Shown: one piece after another, positions 24,801 to 33,800 of the stretch
Layout of the letters: every line of letters starts with the position of its first letter
How positions within the stretch are numbered: position 1 is the stretch's first letter
NCBI RefSeq assembly: GCF_040115645.1
Contig: NC_089563.1
Span: 2,604,001 to 2,668,000 of the forward strand
Direction of reading: 5' to 3'
Length of the DNA: 64,000 nucleotides
DNA from: Euwallacea fornicatus
Taxonomy: Eukaryota > Arthropoda > Insecta > Coleoptera > Curculionidae
The notes under the pieces: model-generated
What the model was told of the DNA's origin: nothing
The model's database searches: none
The model's input: the letters and a program-made list of their open reading frames with translations, nothing else
Position numbers and translations under genes: made by a program

Positions 24801-27800
24801 AAGTGCCTTGAATGGTGGGGGTACCGCTTCGAATGTTTGCCGGATTGATTTTTTTGTAATAAAATGAAATTTATTACTTAACAAATAAGATAAATCGTTA
24901 TTTTAAGGAAACTAATAAAATAAAACGGTCTTTTTGCATTTGGTATTTTTAGGAGTTTTGTTACTATCGGCGAAAAATATTTCAAGTAAAAACGCTTTAA
25001 CTGTCAACAAAGAATTCGAATCTTAAAAAAAGTTGGGTGTTCCATTTGGAGAAAAGTTGACTCCGACAAACAGGTGAAGATTACCTTGAAAAATTGGAAC
25101 CATTGGGTGGATTTGAAGGGAAAAGGGCAAATTCGAGGTGAAATAAATCAAACAACTTTGTAAAATTCTAGCACCCGTTTATTGCAAATTATTGCTTATA
25201 AAGTTCGAACTTTATTTTCAAGGAACATTTTCAATTTATATTGCTATTTAACATACATACAGGGTGTTTCGTGAGGAATGAGCAAAAACGAAACCTTCTA
25301 ATTTAGACATTAAAATATGAAAAGGAACATTTGAAATTGCCACATTTCGAAAACGGCCCGAATCCGCAAAATAAAGGGAGTACGCCTTGTAGGTTGAGAA
25401 ATGACAGATCTGTCAATGGTATCGCTTAAAATCGCAATTATTGCATTTGGACAAGACATTTTCAAAGCTGCAAGACCTACTTAAAGAAACTCAGATATAA
25501 AAATTCATTTCAACCCCCTGTATATCCTGCGCGAGTGACATTTTCGCAAGGCAAGTCAGGTTAAATCTTATTATTTTTACATCTAGTTTACAAGATTCCT
25601 TTTTGGCGCTTTCCTCGCGGAACGCCCTGTACATTTACATTGCAAACATACATGAACATACGAAAAAACAATTGATCATTACGTATCATTATGAAAAACG
25701 CCTAAGGCAAAATAGACATATCACAACTACTATCCGTATTATCATCTTATAAGAGTATGTACAGTTTTAGTTTAAAATATAAACAATTAAGTGTTAAAAG
25801 GACAATATTAAAACATACAAATTCACAAAGATGTAGAAAAAGTTCAAGAATAAAAAACAGTAGTTTGCAAGCAAGGTCTTTGGGAAATCTAATGGACTAT
25901 AGAAAAGATCACAGTCATACGTTACTATTGAGTTTTTCTGGACGTTTCAGTTTCACTTCGAGCTACCATTTTCGTTAAAGGGCAATTCCTCGCTGAAACG
26001 CCTCTTTGAGGGGGACCCCTCAGGTTGCGACCTGGGCTTCGTCGTCCATACTCCTAAGTTGCGTCCTTATGCTATTGGCAGCAGCTGCAGCTGCCCTCCT
26101 TCTTGGCACCACAAGTTCGGACAACGAATTGTAAGTCGTTTGGTAGGAGCTTTGATGATTATTGGTTCGTCTTGAATTTTTTCGGGGACGCCGCTCCGAA
26201 GGAGATCTGTTGCGCTTCTTGGAGGTTCTGTCATTTTTTACTTCCAGATCCTCAGTTTCCACCTTCGGAGCTTCCCGTTCCTCGGCGTCCGGGCTTGTGG
26301 CCTCGTCGTTGCTACCTTGTAAACTTATCAATGCCAGATCCGCAAGCTCCAGATTATTAGGCTCCAAACTATTAGGCTCCAGACTATTAGGTTCCCCAGC
26401 CGTATCGTCCAGGTCAGTAAGTTGGAGAGCCGTATCGTCCAGGTCAGTAGGTTGGAGAGTCGTATCGTCCAGGTCAGTAGGTTGGAGAGCCGTATCGTCC
26501 AGATCCGTGGGTTTCACAGTCGCATCGTCCAAATTCGTAGGTTCCTCAGCTGTCTCGGCCAGATCCATAGTGTCCAGGTCGAAAGCGTCCAAGTCGATGG
26601 CGTCCAAATTAATATTCTCCAAATCAAACATAGTTATATCAACACCTTCCAGATTGAAGGCATCCATGTCCACGGCATTCAGATCGGGAGCTTCCAGATC
26701 GCTAGGTTTTGGAGCGATAGATTCCGGACTCAAAAGTTCTAAATCCATAGGTTGCGGATTCAGAGGTTCTGAATTGATAAGTTCGGGATCAATTGGTTCT
26801 AAATTGATGGGATTTAGTAGTTGCGTCATCTGCGAATGGTCCGTAATGGCTGCATTCGCCTTCTTTATCGCATTCATTTTCAAAGCTCGTATCCTGTTGT
26901 CGGAGGTATAAAACGTACCGTACCAATGGTTGATTCCCTCGAAGTTGCTTTGAGTTCTGCGGGATTGGTTTCCTCCTAAATATTGCGATTCGAATTTATC
27001 CAGTTCGTCGAATAGCCAGAGGTGGGGGTACTGCCCATTATCGGTGCACTGCATCATGTGTATATGTGACACTATAACACTGTCGCGAAATTAAGCACTT
27101 TGGAGCCGTACGGTCAAACGTACACGGAACTTAGGCGTACCTACTCTGAGGACGTTCTGACAAGAATTAATAAGGCGGACAGCTCTGCTGTCCCGTTACC
27201 TTAGTTCGTACGGTTGTCGGCACCGCCTCCGTTTCTGCTGGCTCTATTCACGAGAATTTTACCTGCTCACTGTAAAGTGATTCAGAAAGAAGCAAGTAAT
27301 TTCGTATACGTCAAGATTTAGGGACAAAATGGGATTTCACGGTAGTGAGTATCAGCCATGATTTCTACTGGTATTGCTCTCTGAAGGGGTTGCAAGAAAG
27401 AGATGGAAGTTTGAAGTTATTTAAGCTTCGGCCTCTATGTGTGACTTTTATTCTTATCATGTTTTCAAATTTATTGAATTCGATGCTCTTCTAATTATTC
27501 TGATACTTATACCTTTGATATGTATTATTATTAAATATATATAGACATAAATATTGTCAGTAAACCCTTAGCAACAAATTTTATTAAGGAAAATCGCTTT
27601 TTGGTTGGCAGAAAGGAGGGTAGAAACTTGTAATCATCAGTTAATTATACAAATATTCCTTTGTAATAATTTTAATGTTCGGTACTCAGTAAAATATCTT
27701 CTGTTTTTTATCACTCGGAGGCAGCGACTTTTCGTAGATTTCATAAGTTTATCGATAATAGTTTCATCCATTTTCGCCCATTTATCTTTTAGGGCACAGA

Positions 27801-30800
27801 AAAGTTCATAATTGGGGTACAACCCCGCTCCAATCGTGCGGTTTAAGATCTCATAAGTTTTCAATCGAATTTAAGTCCGGCGAGTGGGGTGGCCAACGCA
27901 AAAGGTAAAACTTTTCTTGAACGCATTTTCAGGCGAATGTTGGATCGTTATCCTGTTGGAACCAGTGTTTTACAGCTATGTGGTTGGCTCCAAATGAGGC
28001 TCTAATATTTCTTTCGAAGAAAACCGATTCATCGTGCCTTCAGTGCTGACTAAAGTACCTATTCCGAAGCCCAAAAACCGAGACCGCACCATAAGTGTCC
28101 CGTCGCCATATTTAACCGTGGGAACAGTATCCTTTTTGTTCAATCTTTCACTTATAGACCAGTGCAATACTATCAGGGTTGAACATATTGAACTTTGACT
28201 CGTCGCTCCATATCATCCCTTTTCTTCAATTTTTTGTCCAATGATCACGTGCCTTGGCAAATTCTGGCCTGTCCCGTCTACTTTTTCCCGTCAACAATGG
28301 TTTTTTGGCTGGCCTCGTGGGCAAGTAATCCAGCATCTTGTAATCTCTTTCGTGTAGCTCTTGAAGCTATTTGAATTCCCAGTTCCTTTGAGATGAAACC
28401 TTTTATATCCCGCCAAGGTTCAAACGGACTTTGTTTAAAATATTTTATAATTTGTTTGTCCTGAAAGTCGGTGGTACAAACCGCCGTAATATTTCCTGTA
28501 GCCATGATCTTCGTTTAGGTCGAAGTTAAGTCTTGCAGTGGCAGCTTTCGTTCCTCCATTTCTCCGTGCTTTCACAACCTTCATTTTTAAATCGTCAGAT
28601 AAACATTTACCGCTAAGGCATATTGAAGAATTAGGAAATTGTGAAATTGTACCAAACCAGCCGAAAAGCCCAATTGAACACTAGAAAAGAATAAGTTGCT
28701 CTACGTTGTGGCAGGTCAAAGGTATCTAGAGCTTCAAAAAAAGTTGATGCGTAACAACAACCAACAACGTAGCAATACATACAGAAGTATTCAAAATGTT
28801 ATATTTATCGATATCGAAAAATGACAATAAATTGAAAAATGTTGCTCTGCATTTTGCTATTACAGCAGTTGTGAAACGGAACCTGTTTCATCACCATATC
28901 CAGTTATGTAAATTGCCCTTTTAATGGGCATATACATATCGGCCTATTCAGATAGAGTTGCATTATCTCCTTCAGTTTGCGAAAGACTCGGAGGATTCAT
29001 ATCTGTTTTAGCGTTTTGCTCTCTTAAGGACTAGAAGCGAAACTCTTAATTTAAAACATCATTTGAGGCTGCTGAGGCGTCTCATTTGTTCATCTGCGCT
29101 TCTGCCCGTCTGAGAGCAATAAATGAGCTCCCTCGGTTATTTTCATCCTTGCGGAACTCGCAGATGGAAATTTTTCAGGTTTTTGGGCGAATTTCGGTTC
29201 TTTTCTTTCGAATTGATTGTTAATATTTATCGTTTTAATTTTGAAATATTTGCTCGGAAATTTCCACCAGCGACGGTTGATCGACACGATTCAGTTGATA
29301 ACCGTAAGAGAACGGTGGTTTTCACTGCGAGGGTGGGAAAAAACCACGTTTTTTTCCGATTTCTTTTATCGGTTTATTCCGTCCTAATCATGCTAAAAAC
29401 ATAAAAAAAAACACATTTAAAAATCGTAAAAAAACGGTGTTTTTGTCAACATGCAGTAGTAAATTGTGTTTTAAATGGCTTAATAAAACAGTCTGAGACA
29501 TTAGATCTTGTGGAAATCGAGAGTTTATAAACAAATCATTTCGACCATAACAGTCCTGGTTCTCCAATGCAATTGGGACTTCCTCAAACCCTTTAGGAAA
29601 ACTTGAGCATATCTTGCACGTACAGGGGACGCAAACGATGGTACTATTTGGAGGCATTCTTTGCGTTCGACTTGGGGAAATGGAATTTTGCATTCGTGTC
29701 GGTGCTCTCACTTTCTCGCCTATCAAAAAACCAAATACAATCGCCGATGGGAAAAAACAGATTTGTATTCGAGATAATATTCCATTGTTGGTTCGCCTCG
29801 ATATTTATGCCTCTGGGGTGGGGAAAGTTCGAAGATTATATGGGGAATCGGGGTGACCATAGAAAATGGAGAAAAACAAATAAACCACCCTGGAGGTCTT
29901 TTTTGGAGCGAGGTCTGGTAAAGTACCATCATTTGGGTATCGTGTTGGTGGCAATAATGCAATCGCCAGATCATCTGAGCACCTCAATGACTAGATTGTG
30001 ACGATAAGGAATTCGGAACGGTCCGATCAGTTTTGCCAGATATAACGTAAAGTTGCGTTCCTTTGTATGTAAACCGTAAACTGCGCCAGCGATGCGACGT
30101 CCCGACTATAGGTACTTCAGTCTTAAAAAACTGATACCAAGAACATACTCTAAATATTTGACGGTATTGGTGAAGAGACCCGAAATTTAACAATATTCAC
30201 TATTGTTGCCCGAGCTTCCCTAGTGTAAGTTCCGTTCGGTTTTGTGCATTTTGCAATAGCGCTCTCCTCAGTGATGTCGGATAGCGACAGTCAATCTCCC
30301 GACTCTGAATCCGAGACTCCCAATGTTGGCATCGAAAGGCGCGTGGAGACCATAATCAAGCAACTTGGAGACTATTTGACCGAGTGCGGTATATTTAAGG
30401 ATTTGGAGGAGTCGAAATACTCAGATAGTCCTAGAAATGCGCCAATTTGGGGGAAAAGACGCAACCGTCAAGGCGCAGGTGATTCCGATCAAAGCCCGGC
30501 GTTAGCGCTACTAGTGGTCCCGCCTAGGAATCCATATTTTGAGAATTTGAAGATATCGAAACGGCCAAAAGGTCCTCGCGGCAAGATGAAATCCTGCAAC
30601 AGAGAACGTAGTCGTCGAGACGCAGCTTGTCCCGCACAAAACCAGACGTTAGCGCTATTAGTGGTTCCACCTAGAAAGGCATACACCAACGCTATGCACC
30701 AAATGACCAGTCAGCATAGAAGTTCCGGAGATGGTGATGCTTATGTGTCCAGGGTGAGCTCGCCTTCTGATAGATGTCCACAGAAGAGTCGCCCACAAAA

Positions 30801-33800
30801 GGTAACTCCAATCAGGAAAATTCCGACTCCGCCGAGTTCCCCGAAAAAGAAAAGAGCGCTAATGGTGGTTTTCGCGAAACGCCTTAACGACAGTTTAACT
30901 TGAAGGTGATATGGTAAACGAGAAAACTTCTTGTGGTAAACATTCTGGATGCGAATTTGTGTCTTCTAGTCCCCTTTACTTTTTAGAGTCGTAGTCCTAA
31001 TTGTCTTACGTTTGTGTCTTATAGTATTCATAGTCCTTTTTACTCTCGATTGTCAATTAATGCAAAATGATTTTATATAACGAAGTTTTAATGTCAGCTA
31101 AGGGTCAGTTTTTGAATTAATTCCTTATTCTCGCGAGGAAAGCGGTGATGGTAGAGAATTTAAAGCGAGGCGTAATCATATACCGGGTGTTTCCTAAGTA
31201 CGGTACATAACTTCGGGAGCGTGTTCTACAGCTGAAATAAAGGTAATTTTGTTATACAAGCTATGTCCCCAAAATGCTTCGTTGCGGAAATACAGGGTGT
31301 GGAAATGGCTTTAAAAAATTACAATTTTTTAGTAGTTGAGACATTTTAATGAAATTTTGCAGCGTTTGAGAGTCAGGGACGGTGCGCATTTTACGCTAAA
31401 AACGGTGGCTGTTGTGTAACCAGTGGCGTGCGGGCAGGATAATTGCCGGATATTTTAAAGGAAAAAAGCGGTACGCCACTGCTCTTTTCCGATATTTTGT
31501 TCCTTTTTTAATTATGTGTTCGATTTGGAAGAAAAAACGTCTCTTGACGTTTTTTCGTAGGACGTTTTCGAGTAAATAAATAAAGAACATTGTAGCTAAA
31601 TTTTTTCATTATTTTTCATTATTCCCAAGAGAAGAAATACTCGTGCGAAGATATGAATTTTTTGTCCTGTACTTGCCTGTTTCATTAAAATTTCATTAAA
31701 ATGTCTCAAGTAGGTTCGGAAATATTTGAAAAGTTGTAATTTTTTAGAGAAATTTCCACACCCTGTATTTCCGCAACGAGGCATTTTTGGTATATAGTTT
31801 ACATAACGAAGTCGCCCTCATTTCAGCTGTAGAACACGCTCCCGAAGTTATGTACCGTACTTAGAAAACACCCTGTATATTAAGGTCTATAAAAAAACCG
31901 ACGACAGACCAGACCTAGGGACACTTGACGCATTGTTGCGCACAATGCGCAAACCGGGTACGTGGTGGGATAACGTTAAATTCGAAACGACCCAACGTGA
32001 TATGTGTGAACGTGTGACACGCACAAGATGACGAGAAACTTCCCGTGGTGTGGTAGTCACTGGCTTTAAGGCCAATTTGTAGCGTCACGTAGTGATTTCC
32101 TGTCGAGAATAATGGCTTCCTTAAAGACCTTGCGTGCGAATTGATGTTTCCCATTCGTATTTATTTTTTCTTAGCTTTTTGCAAGTTCTAGTTTTGATTT
32201 TAAAATTGAAAATAAAAGTACTTTGACAAGGTCAAGATTTCACATCGATACCTCAGTAGTGTTATGTACATTTTATGTGATAAGCCTTCGTTACACGTTC
32301 GTGTAAATTATGAAAATGTGGATGGTTGCTTGGAATTTTTCATTGAATTTCACATGATAATGCGTCACTTTTCAATTGAAAATACCGACAATTGCCCTCT
32401 TGCTTGAAACAGGGCATTTTTCGCGATTTCCAATGAAACTTGAAATTCGCCAACACTGGTTACAGATTGGCATTTCACTGCACTTGGATGCACAGCTTTG
32501 TGCAAGAAGCGGAATCAATTTAACGTTGGTACACAAAGTACCATTTTTTAACAAGTTTTACAGGCGATTTCCTTCAATTTTAACTCGATCAAATTTTGCC
32601 CCTGTATCAGGTAGAACTGCGCTGACCGTTGTTGTCGCTAGCCCCGTTCGTTAACCGAGTTACGGAACGAAGCTCGATCCGTCATCGGTTGCGATTACGA
32701 AAGCTACGCATTTACTGACCGGGCACATAAATAGCTATTTCCTAATTTCGACAAGTAAAATAACAATTTTCTCGATCAAAAGTACGAGCAGTTCCGTGAT
32801 AACAAGGGGCACCTTCATTCCGCAAGAAAGGGGTACCCCTAACAGGAACGATCGCTACACTTCTGCAGGCACAAGCTGCAGGTCGAGAATGCGCTATTTC
32901 CCGTTGATGTTACTGTAGTTCGCAAAAGCTTTATTACACGGCTGCTATACCGAGCTACCGCGTGTTCTTAGGAATGGGTGTCGCGAAGGTGTTATCAAAA
33001 TACCAAACACCAAATAGATCAAATTCGCACGAGGTAAATTTGAAATGAGAAGGGGAAACCTAGTTGCCGACATGGTACTGCAGATTATAGAGAATGTTAC
33101 TGTGGTCATTGTCGAGTTCTCATGTGAATTACGTATTGAGGACGTTCCGTCCACCACCAGATGGAACTTTTTCAAATATTCGGCGCTTGATGATCTGAAC
33201 TTTTGCGATCTAACAAACGTTTTATTCCATTTCAGGTATTCTCCTCAGTCATGGTGCAATGAATTCGCCACGTTCGTGGGAAAAAGTCAAATCGCAGCTA
33301 GGTCATTTTTAGTAGATCAACCAATTTTGTGGCATCCGCCAAGATTATTAGCTTTACCTAGGGAATACGAAAAAATATTCACAGTAAGTACCTAGGGAGA
33401 AAAATGGTCTAATTGACTTCTTTATTATAGCCTTTTTGACCGGGTTTTTATTGCAAGCTTTTGTGGCCTTGTCAACACGATTCCTGTCTGTGACAGCTTT
33501 AAGTTATTCAGTTCTACCTCCTTTGGACTATTTCAATGATGGGGCAGGTATTTTTAAGGACGAAATGAACCGTTAGGCAAAACTCTGAGGACGGCTGTAA
33601 ACGGCTTAAGTATCCTGCCTTCGGAATGATTTCGTTACGCTTGTTTAGTAAATACTTCATCCCCTACAGTCTTGTACGTGGATATTTCAGGTGCAAATGA
33701 CTATAATCGCCAAAAGATTTTACACTGCCTGAATTAAAAATTGAATTCTGAGTTAAATATGAGGTTTCACGTGCCATGTGCGGGGTGGGAAAACGTGCCG

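Larger units (their letters stand above)
23832..33235 (+). other. 9.4-kb UBR3 intron hosting nested ORFs and transposon debris
   Basis: The flanking exons join in frame: the split codon AG|G encodes Arg between GVHR and YSPQSW. Within the intron, in order: a foldback element (24414-25091), a small TIR element (25258-25632), a minus-strand 350-codon ORF (26020-27072), a dead Tc1 copy (27637-28505, minus), a plus-strand ORF (30274-30903) and a large foldback element (31181-31879). All other UBR3 introns in the window are below 2 kb, so this one has been expanded by insertions. Confidence 0.85.
30904..33235 (+). other. 3' part of the large UBR3 intron
   Basis: Dominated by the foldback element at 31181-31879. 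The remainder (31880-33235) has only short ORFs with no recognisable features, up to the pyrimidine tract before the exon at 33236. Confidence 0.5.

Noticed and set aside
26162..26911. 249-codon plus-strand ORF
   Set aside because: Ser/Arg-rich shadow of the 350-residue minus-strand ORF; openness is explained by the 15/30-bp repeat, and the minus reading is longer, with a sensible domain layout.
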